64,000 nucleotides of DNA. Origin: an uncultured Clostridia bacterium. Its GTDB lineage: Bacteria; Bacillota; Clostridia; TANB77; CAG-465. Both the position numbers and the translations under genes were made by a program. The notes beneath the pieces were generated by a model. The model was not told the origin of the DNA and did no database searches. It saw only the letters and a list, made by a program, of their open reading frames with translations. The stretch is from NCBI GenBank assembly GCA_934149365.1, contig CAKPEI010000001.1, forward strand, positions 124,001 to 188,000, given 5' to 3'. Shown one piece after another: positions 17,940-26,675 of the stretch (positions are counted from its first letter, which is position 1; each line of letters opens with the position of its first letter).

Positions 17940-19137
17940 ATGAGAACAAAAGTAAAAACCAAGAAGCGGAATATCGTTAATAGTATTGGTAATAACAATA
18001 ATAGTAATGATAATATTAGCCGCAGCAATAATTTTGTCACTATCAAATAGTGGAATAATAGGAAAGGCAAATAAAGCAAAGACAGATACAGACATATCAA
18101 ATGCAAAAGACTTAGTGGCTATGGCTCATGCAGACTGGATGCTAGATGAGGCAAAGATAAAAGAGAACGATAATACAATAACATCATTTAGTAACTATGC
18201 AGAAAAGAAATTACAAGAAGCAGGGTATAAAGTAGGAGCAGGAGAATATACAGTAGCAGAAAATGGAGAAGTATACACAGGATTAAGAGAAGGAGCAAGG
18301 CAAGCAATAATATCGGGAATAAAAATAGGAGATGAAGTAAAATATAATGAAGTACTAACATCAAAAAGTTATACAACAGATGGAAGTGAGCAAAGTTTAA
18401 CAGGAGAGGGAGATAGTGCAAATCAGCAAACAATAAAAACAAATATAAATTATACATGGAAATATATAGGTCTAGGAGAAGACGGAAGTTTGCTTATAGC
18501 ACCAGATTTGCCTAAAGAAAATGTAGAAGAAGAATATAAACTAACATTAGGAGGCAATGGAGGATATATAAAGGGACCAGCGTTATTAAATATAATATGC
18601 GATAAATTATATACGATAGAAGGAAAAGGTAAAGCTCAAAGTATGAATATAGATATAGTGAATAAACTATTAGAGTATAATGGACCAAAGGGAATGTATA
18701 TTGATATAAATAAAAACCGAGTAGAGACATCAGAACCAATGACTATAGGAGAGTTAGAAGCTAAATTCAATATTGAGTTGTCAAAAAAATATGTACCAGA
18801 AGAAAAAGATATAAGTATGTATAAAGTAGATTATTATGTTATAAATAAAACAAATCATACAAATAGAATAACAAAAGACATAGTAAGACAAAATTTAGTA
18901 TATCAAGAAGAAAATATATATTGGCTTGCTTCTCCGTGTATTGCTGTGTATTTATATGACAATCGTGTTCATGGAGCTATCCGTGGAGTTAGTTATAGTT
19001 CGGTTGGTATACTTGCTACAATCAGTGCTAGTGGTAATAGTATTAAACGTGCTCATGTTGTTCGTCCATATGTTTCTTTAATATCAAACATTCAGAAAAA
19101 AACGGAAGGTGATAAAATAGTGTGGAGTTTAAGCTAA
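17940..19137 (+). pseudogene. Type IV pilin-like adhesin, frameshifted at the N-terminus
   Basis: From the ATG at 17940 the frame starts MRTKVK but is thrown off by one extra A in an A5 run (17954-17958). Removing one A gives MRTKVKPRSGISLIVLVITI, the prepilin N-terminus shared with 19327-20502 and 40240-41430. The rest (about 385 residues) is intact: a pilin helix, a spacer rich in Ala/Glu/Thr, a DUF6273-like region and a terminal YWLASPC...VVRP block. It may be off by a slipped homopolymer, a decaying paralogue, or an error. There is no MLTK leader upstream. Confidence 0.75.
18919..19068 (+). other. Variable-region-like block, diverged copy
   Basis: Fifty codons from YWLASPC to VRP, collinear and gap-free with the blocks at 20281-20430 and 41206-41355. 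GC is 40%, against 53% and 58% there. Its interior is too different to be explained by A-only changes from the same template. It may derive from another template or no longer be a retroelement target. Confidence 0.5.
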
Positions 19138-19200
19138 GTATAAGACAATTAAAAATAAAACAGTAAAAGTTTTGTGTATTATAGCTAATGAGTTAAAAAT

Positions 19201-19245
19201 ATGTTGACTAAAGAACACATAAATGTTATAACTCTTAAAAAATAA
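19201..19245 (+). CDS. Degenerate leader ORF 3
   Basis: A 14-residue ORF, MLTKEHINVITLKK, ending 81 nt before the next pilin gene. It matches leader 2 (MLTKEHANGITLERER) up to the point where the dinucleotide repeat should begin, but the repeat, the extension and the terminator hairpin are all missing. The ribosome site is weak. It appears to be a relic of the phase-variable leader, leaving this pilin gene without the switch. Confidence 0.45.
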   Translation: MLTKEHINVITLKK

Positions 19246-19276
19246 TTGAAAAATTTAAAATAATGTGAAATAATAT
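19246..19276 (+). promoter_or_regulatory. Shared pilin upstream box (promoter-like)
   Basis: TTGAAA at 19246-19251 and TAATAT at 19271-19276, with the conserved stretch ATTTAAAATAATGTGAAATAA between them. The same block lies before the pilin-adhesins at 7152 and 40240. Spacing is 19 nt to TAATAT or 17 nt to an overlapping AATAAT. Confidence 0.55.
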
Positions 19277-19326
19277 GTATATATTAGAAAGTTTTGTTCA
19301 AAAGAAAAAATTAAGGGGGGAAAAAT

Positions 19327-20502
19327 ATGAGAACAAAAGTTAAACTAAAAGGCGGAATATCATTAATAGTATTAGTAATAACAATAATAGTGATGATAAT
19401 ATTAGCCGCAGCAATAATTTTATCACTGTCAAATAGTGGAATAATATCAAAAGCAAACAAGGCAAAAACAGATAGTGATACAGCAAATTTAAAAGAATAT
19501 GTAAATATCCTAAGAGCAGAATGGGAGTTAATGACAGCAGAAGAACAAGCATCAGCAGGGTCATTTGTAGATTATGCAAATTCTAAGTTAGCAGAAAAAG
19601 GTTACAAAAGAGAGCTAGCAGCAGATGGAGAGACAGTAATGAATGAAAATGCGACAGCAGCAGTAAAAGCAGGAATAAAAGTAGGAGATGTAGTAACAGG
19701 ATATACATTGGATGTAGCTACATATACAACAGACGGAAGTGAGAATACATGTGACCAAAATAGCAACACAGAAACCAATCCGCAACCACAAACAGTAACA
19801 ACAAATACCGATATAACATGGAAATACTTGGGAGTAAACGCAAATGGAGAGCTAGAAATAATGGCGGATTTATCAACAACAACAGTAGCTGAAGCAAATA
19901 CTAAAGTAACATTATCAGGAAAAGGTGGATACTTAAAGGGCCCAGAAATGTTAAATACAATATGTGAAAAGTTATATTCAAAAGACGGAGTAGGAACAGC
20001 AAGAAGTATGAATATAGATGATGTAAATAATATATTAGGATATACAGGACCAAAAGGAGCATATTACGATACTAATGGTAACACAGTAACAACAGCAGAA
20101 CCGTTAAAAATAGGAGACATAGAAAATAAATTAGGAACAACATTAAGTAAGAGAATAACACCAGATGGAAAAGACATAGGATCATATTATTCAGATTATT
20201 ACAATATAATTAAAACAAGTGAGAATATAACAAATTCAGATGACAAGACTAAGAGTTTAGTATACAATGCTAAAAATACGTATTGGCTTGCTTCTCCGTG
20301 TGTCTATGCGTTTTTCGACGGTAGCCTTGCGCGCTTCGGTGTGCGCTGCGTCGTCTCTTCTACCGTGTACGCGTACCTTATGTTCTTTTCGCGTGGCAAC
20401 TCTATCTACGATTCGTATGCGGTTCGCCCTATAGTTACACTAAACTCAAATGTTACACTAACTAAAGATACTACAGCTGAAAATACATGGAAAATAAATT
20501 AA
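19327..20502 (+). CDS. Type IV pilin-like adhesin with DGR-type variable C-terminus
   Basis: A 391-residue protein. The prepilin leader MRTKVKLKGG precedes a hydrophobic helix ISLIVLVITIIVMIILAAAI with no Glu at +5. A helical stalk follows (AKTDSDTANLKEYVN), then a beta-rich region and a C-terminal lectin-like domain ending YWLASPCV...YAVRPIV. The gene uses A-ending, AT-rich codons except for codons in the 20281-20430 block, which are rich in GCG, CGC, TTC and GAC. The first 80 codons are almost identical in DNA to those of the gene at 40240. It is probably a pilus-tip or surface ligand-binding protein. It has a GGGGGG ribosome site. Confidence 0.85.
   Translation: MRTKVKLKGGISLIVLVITIIVMIILAAAIILSLSNSGIISKANKAKTDSDTANLKEYVNILRAEWELMTAEEQASAGSFVDYANSKLAEKGYKRELAADGETVMNENATAAVKAGIKVGDVVTGYTLDVATYTTDGSENTCDQNSNTETNPQPQTVTTNTDITWKYLGVNANGELEIMADLSTTTVAEANTKVTLSGKGGYLKGPEMLNTICEKLYSKDGVGTARSMNIDDVNNILGYTGPKGAYYDTNGNTVTTAEPLKIGDIENKLGTTLSKRITPDGKDIGSYYSDYYNIIKTSENITNSDDKTKSLVYNAKNTYWLASPCVYAFFDGSLARFGVRCVVSSTVYAYLMFFSRGNSIYDSYAVRPIVTLNSNVTLTKDTTAENTWKIN
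20281..20430 (+). other. Candidate DGR variable region 1
   Basis: 150 nt, 80 G+C (53%), in an otherwise very AT-rich gene. Compared with 41206-41355 it differs at 46 positions: 18 at codon position 1, 19 at position 2 and only 9 at position 3. Changed codons alternate with identical codons (TTC, GAC, AGC, GCG, GTG, TCG, GGC, TCT). Variable codons are consistent with an AAY-rich template mutated at A. It ends in the conserved GCGGTTCGCCC, which could serve as the initiation-of-mutagenic-homing end. No template or reverse transcriptase lies in the window. Confidence 0.8.
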
Positions 20503-20526
20503 TGTAAATCTAATAGACAAAATATA

Positions 20527-20568
20527 AATCACTTGCTACATTCATAAGATGTAGTGGGTGATTTTTTT
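20527..20568 (+). terminator. Terminator overlapping the next gene's start
   Basis: A 15-bp stem (20527-20541 with 20549-20563, three G-U pairs), 7-nt loop, then T7. Its 3' arm contains GGTGAT, the likely ribosome site of the DUF3298 gene whose TTG start is at 20567. Confidence 0.8.
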
Positions 20569-21328
20569 GAAAGAAGAAAATAAAATAAAAAATTTTGTAA
20601 TTGCTTTTTTACTTTTGATAGTAACCTATTTGGTTATAATATATATTAGTGAAAGTGATAGAACTTTTGATAAGAATTTACCAGTTAGTAATATGCAAAA
20701 TACACAAGATGGTGCAATTAATGAATTATTAAAAGAAGAATATGTAATTCAAAATATTGCAGAGGAAGAAGATGGATATGAAATTAATATATATTATCCA
20801 TTTACTAAAGATGATACCTTAAATAAACATATAAAGACAAGACTTGAACTTTATATAAAAGACATAAAGTTTCAATCTAGTAAATACGATAGTGAAGTTC
20901 AAAAAGGAAAATATAAACTAGATATAACATTTGATGTAACAAGTGGAAATAATGGATATATATCGTACATATTTACAGTAACTCAAGACGTGAAGTTTAT
21001 GCATCCAAATGAATATATATTTGTTATAAATTACGACAAAAATAATTCTAAAGTTATAACTCAAGAAGATATTGAGAAAATGTATCCTAACCTTTATTAT
21101 AATTTATCGCAATACACATATAATGAACTTTTGAAAAATGAGGAAATAAAAAATATGGGGGCATTAGGTTTACTAGAAGAGGGAACAAAGGCAAATAAAT
21201 ACAATTTTATGGATATAGCTTTCAAAGAAAATAGTATGGTTGTAATGTTTGAAAAATATCAAGTTGCTCCGTATGTTCTTGGAACTTTTGAAGTGGATGT
21301 ACCTTTGGAGTATTTACAAAATAATTAA
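20567..21328 (+). CDS. Membrane-anchored DUF3298-like protein
   Basis: About 253 residues. An N-terminal membrane segment (FVIAFLLLIVTYLVIIYI) is followed by an extracytoplasmic domain. The C-terminal VMFEKYQVAPYVLGTFEVDVP matches the DUF3298/RsiV-type domain, also found with polysaccharide deacetylases and anti-sigma factors. Its function here is unknown. I choose the TTG at 20567 because GGTGAT lies at the right distance; a GTG at 20558 is the alternative. Expression may depend on read-through of the overlapping terminator or on unfolding of the hairpin. Confidence 0.75.
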   Translation: MKEENKIKNFVIAFLLLIVTYLVIIYISESDRTFDKNLPVSNMQNTQDGAINELLKEEYVIQNIAEEEDGYEINIYYPFTKDDTLNKHIKTRLELYIKDIKFQSSKYDSEVQKGKYKLDITFDVTSGNNGYISYIFTVTQDVKFMHPNEYIFVINYDKNNSKVITQEDIEKMYPNLYYNLSQYTYNELLKNEEIKNMGALGLLEEGTKANKYNFMDIAFKENSMVVMFEKYQVAPYVLGTFEVDVPLEYLQNN

Positions 21329-21399
21329 TATATTATTAATATTGTTGCTAAAATTGCTAAATATATGATAGAATTCTTTTGTAACCAGTGAGGTAAGTT

Positions 21400-21972
21400 A
21401 TGAAAGATTATTATGAACTATTGGAACTTAGTAAAAACGCATCAGATGAAACAATAAAAAAAGTGTTTAGAATGCTAATAAAGAAAAACCATCCGGACCT
21501 CTTTGAAGGAAAAGAAAAAGAAGAAGCTGAAGAAAAAGTAAAGGAATTAAATGAAGCGTATGCGGTTCTAATCGATAAAGAAAAAAGAGAAAAATATGAC
21601 GCTGAACTTAAACAATATTCTTTTAAAGAGAATGTTGATGTGGAAAGTCTTATTGAAGAAAATGAATATTTAAAAAGTGTAATAAATGAAAAAAATAATC
21701 TTATTAAAGAATTTTTAGAAGAAAATGGTGTGTATAATTATAGTGAATATATTCCTCATGAAGAAGAAAGCCAGGTGGAATATAACCAAAATACTGCACA
21801 AGATGAAAAAAGAAGTGAAAATGAAGGATATAAACAGTATAAAATGTCAGAACGAATTAAGAATATTATGTATATGGGACTGATAATATTTATAGGTATA
21901 GTTGCTTTAATGGCAGTTACCGGCATTAATCTTTTTGAAATTTTTATAGAGATATTTAAAACGATGTTTTAG
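21400..21972 (+). CDS. DnaJ-domain membrane protein
   Basis: A 190-residue protein. The J-domain occupies residues 1-68, with the HPD tripeptide in KKNHPDLF that stimulates DnaK ATPase. A coiled-coil stretch (residues 75-115) follows, and one C-terminal membrane segment (about residues 155-178) anchors it with the J-domain in the cytosol. It lacks the Gly/Phe and zinc regions of true DnaJ. It probably recruits DnaK to the membrane; the client is unknown. It is followed after 9 nt by the Nudix gene. Confidence 0.85.
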   Translation: MKDYYELLELSKNASDETIKKVFRMLIKKNHPDLFEGKEKEEAEEKVKELNEAYAVLIDKEKREKYDAELKQYSFKENVDVESLIEENEYLKSVINEKNNLIKEFLEENGVYNYSEYIPHEEESQVEYNQNTAQDEKRSENEGYKQYKMSERIKNIMYMGLIIFIGIVALMAVTGINLFEIFIEIFKTMF

Positions 21973-21981
21973 GAGGAAATA

Positions 21982-22404
21982 GTGAAAAAGAGAATTAGAG
22001 CATCTGCTATAATAATATACGAAGGAAAATTAATAACAATATATAGAGAAAAAATGATAGATGGAAAGATAAAAAAATATTACGTTATTCCAGGTGGTGG
22101 AGTAGAAGAAGGCGAAACAGTATTAGTTGCAACTAAAAGAGAGATTATGGAAGAACTTGGAATAGAGATTGATATATCTGATGAGTATTTTTATTTAGAA
22201 AAGGAAAATGCAAATGAGTATTTCTATATTGCAGATTATGTGTCTGGAAAAATTGGTAGTGGCACAGGACCTGAGTTTACAAATAGAGATGTAGAAAAAT
22301 ATGGCACTTATGAAGTAAAATTAGTAGATATGAAAGATATAAAAAATATAAATCTGTTGCCACCGGAAGTAAAAGACTACATATTAAAAAGATTTGAGAA
22401 TTAA
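21982..22404 (+). CDS. Nudix hydrolase
   Basis: A 140-residue protein with a complete Nudix box, GGGVEEGETVLVATKREIMEELGIEI, which binds Mg2+ and hydrolyses nucleoside diphosphate derivatives. The substrate is not inferable. The start is a GTG preceded by AGGAGG. It is in an apparent operon with the DnaJ-domain gene. Confidence 0.9.
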   Translation: MKKRIRASAIIIYEGKLITIYREKMIDGKIKKYYVIPGGGVEEGETVLVATKREIMEELGIEIDISDEYFYLEKENANEYFYIADYVSGKIGSGTGPEFTNRDVEKYGTYEVKLVDMKDIKNINLLPPEVKDYILKRFEN

Positions 22405-22420
22405 CAGAGGTAATATACAT

Positions 22421-22954
22421 ATGAAAAAAATTATTTTATTGATTATAGGTGTAATATTAGGAATTGTAATTTCATATTTTTTAATGGTAAAAATGTATGG
22501 AATAGATATTTTGAAAAAAGTAGACAAAACAAATGAATCTGAAAGTAAATTATCAGAATATGCAGTAGGAATACCTTTTTCAGAAAATGATAAATATATT
22601 ATTGCAGTAATAGAATGTAATGGTGAAAATTCTAACAAATATTTAGAAAATATAGATGTAAATAATTTAGATAAAGTTAATTTAGAAGGACAAGATAATT
22701 TTGTTATAATACCTAAATATAAAGAAACAAGGTTTTACATCTACAGATTAGATATGAATGAGAATGCAGAATTTAATGAAACATTAATATTTGAAACAAG
22801 CAATGTATTTTATATAAATTGTAACCCGTCTGATTTATATTCTAATGTTAAAATTGTTGCAGAATATGAAAACAATAAATATGAATATAGTCCATGGTAT
22901 TCTTTAAAAGATGGTTCGTTAAAAGAAGAAAAATATGTGCTTAATGTTAAGTAG
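22421..22954 (+). CDS. Hypothetical membrane-anchored protein
   Basis: About 177 residues with an N-terminal membrane segment (KIILLIIGVILGIVISYFLM) and a soluble extracytoplasmic part rich in Asn/Glu and predicted beta. No family is recognised. The start is the ATG at 22421 after AGAGGTAA; the longer open frame begins inside the Nudix gene. It is probably cotranscribed with the Nudix gene (16-nt gap) and ends at a strong terminator. Confidence 0.7.
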   Translation: MKKIILLIIGVILGIVISYFLMVKMYGIDILKKVDKTNESESKLSEYAVGIPFSENDKYIIAVIECNGENSNKYLENIDVNNLDKVNLEGQDNFVIIPKYKETRFYIYRLDMNENAEFNETLIFETSNVFYINCNPSDLYSNVKIVAEYENNKYEYSPWYSLKDGSLKEEKYVLNVK

Positions 22955-22973
22955 TATAGAAGAAAATAGTTAA

Positions 22974-23005
22974 AGAGCGGAAATAATTTTTTTTACTTCC
23001 GCTCT
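22974..23005. terminator. Bidirectional terminator
   Basis: Stem AGAGCGGAA/TTCCGCTCT extended by TAA/TTA, around an oligo-T loop, between two convergent genes. Confidence 0.75.
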
Positions 23006-23011
23006 CATATA

Positions 23012-24739
23012 TTATTCAACAATAGGTGGTATAAAATTTTCAATAGCTTCTCTAAGTTTTGGGTGATAAATTACAAAGTGAATAGAAGGACTATTGCTTT
23101 TTGAAATCATAACCCATTTATTTTCATGAATAGTAACTTGTATATTTTTAAAAGTTCTAATATTAGAAGATTTTACTGAGTAGTTTTTATGCTTTTTACT
23201 GTAGTCTTTGGTTTGATTTAAATGGTTTATATAATCATCGTAAGTGTATTTTACAGATTTTTCAAAAAAGCTATCTGCAAGAGCTAGGGATAAAGTATGA
23301 TTTTCAAATTCTTCTTTTGAAAGTTCATGAATATCATCTTCTAATGTTCCAGACTTTAAGAGCTCATTTATTAGCCTTTTTTGCTCTTTTACAGAAGATA
23401 ATATGTCTTTTATTTCAGTTTCAGATAGTTTATTCTTTTTTAATATATCTAAAAGTAAATCTTCAGATATTGTATGAATAGGTAGAGAATATAATATTCT
23501 TCTGTAATTTGAATTCGTTTTAAAGTTGTTTTCTAAAAACAACTTATATGTATTTTTTGAATCTACTTTATAAATATCCATAAGTGATGTTGCTTTTTTT
23601 AGTAGCGTATCAGATTTGTCTTTGTAATATTTGAGTTCTGATTTTGAGCTAGTTAAATAATATTTTCCACCATTATGATTACCTACAATACATTCGCCGG
23701 TTAAAGCAACACTACCAGATACATAATTCATATGATTATATACAGTGTCTTTAAAACCTTTTAAATAATATGGTGAAACCTGACCTGTCATATATATAGG
23801 TATCCAACTTTCTAAACCTAACATCATTTCGTTAAAAGGCCTATCTAAATTATGTATCATGTTTAAATGAAGTCCTTTTTTTAACATCATTGCAATTGCA
23901 AACATCCACTTTTTACCAAAATCTATATCTTCAGCCATATCTTCCATTGGCATATCACTACACATGAATACTGGTTCTAAAGATTTACCAAGAACAGTGG
24001 CCTTGAAGAAATCAAGTTCGCCTCTTTTCATTTCTTCTATTCCATAGTATGTTCTTGAGCTAGATTTGTAAAAAGGAACAAATGGTATCTTTAGTTCATC
24101 AAAGTGAATAGCTTTTATATATTCATTTAAATTGAAGTTATCTAAATTATTTAAAAAATTATTGATATAGTTTTCTGCTGGAGTAGAGTTAGTAGAAAGC
24201 CAGCTATTAATTTTAGATGCATATTTAGAATGTGTGTCAAGTTCATCAATATTGCATCCCATTAATATAGAGGCTGTTTTTTTGTTTTCTTCAGTTTTGT
24301 ATTTAGTTGCAACAAAATTAGATACAGATTTTACAAATTCCTGAGGCTTTGAAGGCTTCCTGCTTCCAGTACGTATTTTAGAAACAAATGAAGCATCATA
24401 TCCAATAAATCTAGATAAATCTGCTATACTAATATTAAATGCAGATATTAATTCGTTAAAGTTTTTGCTAAGTTCATCAAAATCTATTAGAATATCATTT
24501 AATACATTTGCAAAAGATTTATATATTTCTTCCTCTTCGATATTTTTCCCTTTTTTTATACTTGCTTTATGAAGTCCCCCAGCTAAATCTTTCAGTTGTT
24601 TGCTTCTTATACTAGGCGTTCTGTCTCCTTTACGATATCTGCTTATTACGGCAGATGAAAGTCCTGATAGTTCAACAAGTTCTTGAGAAGAACAATCTAA
24701 GTCAGACATGTATTCATTTAATTTATCACAAAAATTCAT
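23012..24739 (-). CDS. Large XRE-type regulator with two helix-turn-helix domains
   Basis: A 575-residue cytosolic protein. HTH 1 is at about residues 14-40 (SQELVELSGLSSAVISRYRKGDRTP) and HTH 2 at about residues 95-120 (SIADLSRFIGYDASFVSKIRTGSRKP). The remaining 450 residues are helical with no known enzymatic motif and may be a sensor or oligomerisation region. It is divergently transcribed from the gene at 24930. A perfect TTACCG/CGGTAA inverted repeat in the shared upstream region is a candidate operator. Ligand and targets are unknown. Confidence 0.75.
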   Translation of the reverse strand: MNFCDKLNEYMSDLDCSSQELVELSGLSSAVISRYRKGDRTPSIRSKQLKDLAGGLHKASIKKGKNIEEEEIYKSFANVLNDILIDFDELSKNFNELISAFNISIADLSRFIGYDASFVSKIRTGSRKPSKPQEFVKSVSNFVATKYKTEENKKTASILMGCNIDELDTHSKYASKINSWLSTNSTPAENYINNFLNNLDNFNLNEYIKAIHFDELKIPFVPFYKSSSRTYYGIEEMKRGELDFFKATVLGKSLEPVFMCSDMPMEDMAEDIDFGKKWMFAIAMMLKKGLHLNMIHNLDRPFNEMMLGLESWIPIYMTGQVSPYYLKGFKDTVYNHMNYVSGSVALTGECIVGNHNGGKYYLTSSKSELKYYKDKSDTLLKKATSLMDIYKVDSKNTYKLFLENNFKTNSNYRRILYSLPIHTISEDLLLDILKKNKLSETEIKDILSSVKEQKRLINELLKSGTLEDDIHELSKEEFENHTLSLALADSFFEKSVKYTYDDYINHLNQTKDYSKKHKNYSVKSSNIRTFKNIQVTIHENKWVMISKSNSPSIHFVIYHPKLREAIENFIPPIVE

Positions 24740-24819
24740 ATTTTTTCCCCCGTTTTATTGGTTAATTTTCCGTATATCTAAAACTACTATAGCATATCAT
24801 ATACTTATGCAAAAATCAA

Positions 24820-24839
24820 TTACCGAAATGTCACGGTAA
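24820..24839. promoter_or_regulatory. Candidate operator inverted repeat
   Basis: TTACCG, 8-nt spacer, CGGTAA in the divergent region between the XRE regulator and the gene at 24930. Further GGTAAAA copies follow at about 24844 and 24872. Confidence 0.45.
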
Positions 24840-24929
24840 AAGTGGTAAAAAGAATACATATTATACTTAAATATGGTAAAATTATGGTGGTAATGTGATA
24901 TAATAGGAAAATAAAAATGGAGGTATATT

Positions 24930-26021
24930 ATGGAAAAAAACAAGAAGCAGTTAATTATAACAAGTGTGATAGTTATAGTAATATTTTTGTTATTGTTATT
25001 TTTAACTAGAAAAGAAGGTGGTAATATTTCAAGTGGTAGTGATTTAAATAAAGATATAAAAACAAGTGCTAATGTAAAGATTGTAGAAAGTGAAACTAAA
25101 TCTATAAAATATACTGATTTTAATAATGGACTAATTAAGTTAAAAGTCCCAGAGGGATGGAAAGTAGATGTTATTGGAGACTATATTCACTACACAATCA
25201 AAGTATATGACCCACAAAGACCTACTTATCAGTTTTTCTTTAATTTAAAAACAGAAGGGTATAACAAATCTGAGGATGCAAAAAATTTCCAAAAGAAATA
25301 TTATCCAAATGATATATTTGCTAAGAACCCTGTAATCGCAAGTAAAAATACGGAAGGCTTTTATAAAATATTTAATGAACTTGGAACTTTAAATAACACG
25401 GATACATTTAAATTCCCAACTTTAACTGATTTTACAGTAGTTGAAAATTTAGGAACAGGAGTATTAGGAGGAGACTTATTAAGAGCTACATTTAAAGATG
25501 CAGACGGAAAAGAAGCAGAGGGAATATTCACTGCGTATGTGTATGATGCAGGGCCATACTATGTAAATGAAAATATAATGTCTGGAAAGAAAATAGATAT
25601 ATATTACTTAAGTGTGTATGACGCTATGTTTATTACAGCTCCAAAAGACGAACTTGTAAATTGGGAAGGAGTTTTAAGTACTATTTCATCTTCATTAGAA
25701 TTTACAGATACTTTTATTAATAGCTTTAATGGTCAACAAGATGCAGTAATGAAAGATTTCCAAAGAGTTAGAAATATATGTAATCAAATAACAGATGGAA
25801 TTATGGATTCTTGGGCAAAAAGAAGTGCTAGTTTTGATATAATGAGTCAAAAACAGAGTGATGCAACATTAGGTTATGAAAGAGTTTACGATACAGAAAC
25901 CGGAGATATATATAAAGCATATAATGGGTTTACAGATGATTACGATGGAGAAAGATATAAGTCTGTTTCTGATGAGATGTATACAAAATCAACTTCAGGG
26001 TACATTGAAAAGGCAGAGTAG
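24930..26021 (+). CDS. Hypothetical exported protein
   Basis: A 363-residue protein with an N-terminal membrane segment (residues 8-24) and a large extracytoplasmic region. The segment LIKLKVPEGWKVDVIGDYIHYTIKV and the following beta-rich stretch resemble PsbP-like or lipoprotein domains, but I cannot assign a family. A second half (from about residue 250) is helical. It has a GGAGG site and is cotranscribed with the next gene (8-nt gap). The adjacent XRE regulator may control it. Confidence 0.7.
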   Translation: MEKNKKQLIITSVIVIVIFLLLLFLTRKEGGNISSGSDLNKDIKTSANVKIVESETKSIKYTDFNNGLIKLKVPEGWKVDVIGDYIHYTIKVYDPQRPTYQFFFNLKTEGYNKSEDAKNFQKKYYPNDIFAKNPVIASKNTEGFYKIFNELGTLNNTDTFKFPTLTDFTVVENLGTGVLGGDLLRATFKDADGKEAEGIFTAYVYDAGPYYVNENIMSGKKIDIYYLSVYDAMFITAPKDELVNWEGVLSTISSSLEFTDTFINSFNGQQDAVMKDFQRVRNICNQITDGIMDSWAKRSASFDIMSQKQSDATLGYERVYDTETGDIYKAYNGFTDDYDGERYKSVSDEMYTKSTSGYIEKAE

Positions 26022-26029
26022 GTGGTAAA

Positions 26030-26443
26030 ATGAAAAACAAGATTTACATTTTTGCTATAGTTTTAATATGCTTACTGGTTGTAGCAATTGTATGTATACT
26101 GGGGAAAAAAGACACTAAAAATAATACAAAAATATCTCTTTCAGAAAATAGTGTAGTATGCATTAGGATAAAAGAAGAAACAGAAGGCGGATATATATAT
26201 TACAAAACTACGGACACTAGTTTAATTAAAGAAATAGTAGTTGCATTACAAGACATAGAAATTGGTGAAAAAGTTGACTATTCATTTAGTGATAATTCTA
26301 AAACATATATTTTAGAATTAAAAGATGGAACTAGTGAGTCATATAGTTTCCAGAATGGCTATTATAACAAAGATTGGGTAAATTACAAAGTAGAAGGATA
26401 CAAAAAATTACAAAGTATAAAAGTCCCAGAAGATATAAAATAA
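26030..26443 (+). CDS. Hypothetical membrane-anchored protein
   Basis: A 137-residue protein with one N-terminal membrane segment (residues 5-25) and a small extracytoplasmic beta-rich domain (about 95 residues). No family is recognised. It follows the preceding exported protein by 8 nt and shares its GGTGG ribosome-site style. A perfect terminator closes the two-gene unit. Confidence 0.68.
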   Translation: MKNKIYIFAIVLICLLVVAIVCILGKKDTKNNTKISLSENSVVCIRIKEETEGGYIYYKTTDTSLIKEIVVALQDIEIGEKVDYSFSDNSKTYILELKDGTSESYSFQNGYYNKDWVNYKVEGYKKLQSIKVPEDIK

Positions 26444-26448
26444 AAAGG

Positions 26449-26481
26449 AAGATATGGAGAAAATGATAAACTCCATATCTT
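26449..26481 (+). terminator. Rho-independent terminator
   Basis: Perfect 11-bp stem AAGATATGGAG/CTCCATATCTT followed by TTATTT. Confidence 0.8.
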
Positions 26482-26555
26482 TATTTGCATATATGTAAGT
26501 AAAAAAGAGAATTAATAGACATATTTGATTTTTGTTGATATAATAATATTATTAG

Positions 26556-26652
26556 AATGTACAGTTAATGTATTTTTATAAAAAAACTAAATATGTATTT
26601 GAACTTGAAACTGTACATTATTATATTTGACATAAAAAATATCTATGTCAAA
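26556..26652 (+). promoter_or_regulatory. Two inverted repeats upstream of the AlbA_2 regulator
   Basis: Outer pair AATGTACAGTT (26556-26566) and AACTGTACATT (26609-26619), 42 nt apart and exactly complementary. Second element TTTGACATA/TATGTCAAA (26626-26634 and 26644-26652), a perfect 9-bp palindrome 23 nt before the ATG. Both are plausible operators, perhaps for autoregulation. Confidence 0.55.
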
Positions 26653-26675
26653 ATATTGATTAGTGGAGGATAAAA

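Noticed and set aside
18188..18457. Leu/Tyr-rich minus-strand open frames opposite the pilin genes
   Set aside because: They arise from the A-ending codon bias of the plus-strand genes and have no start signals.
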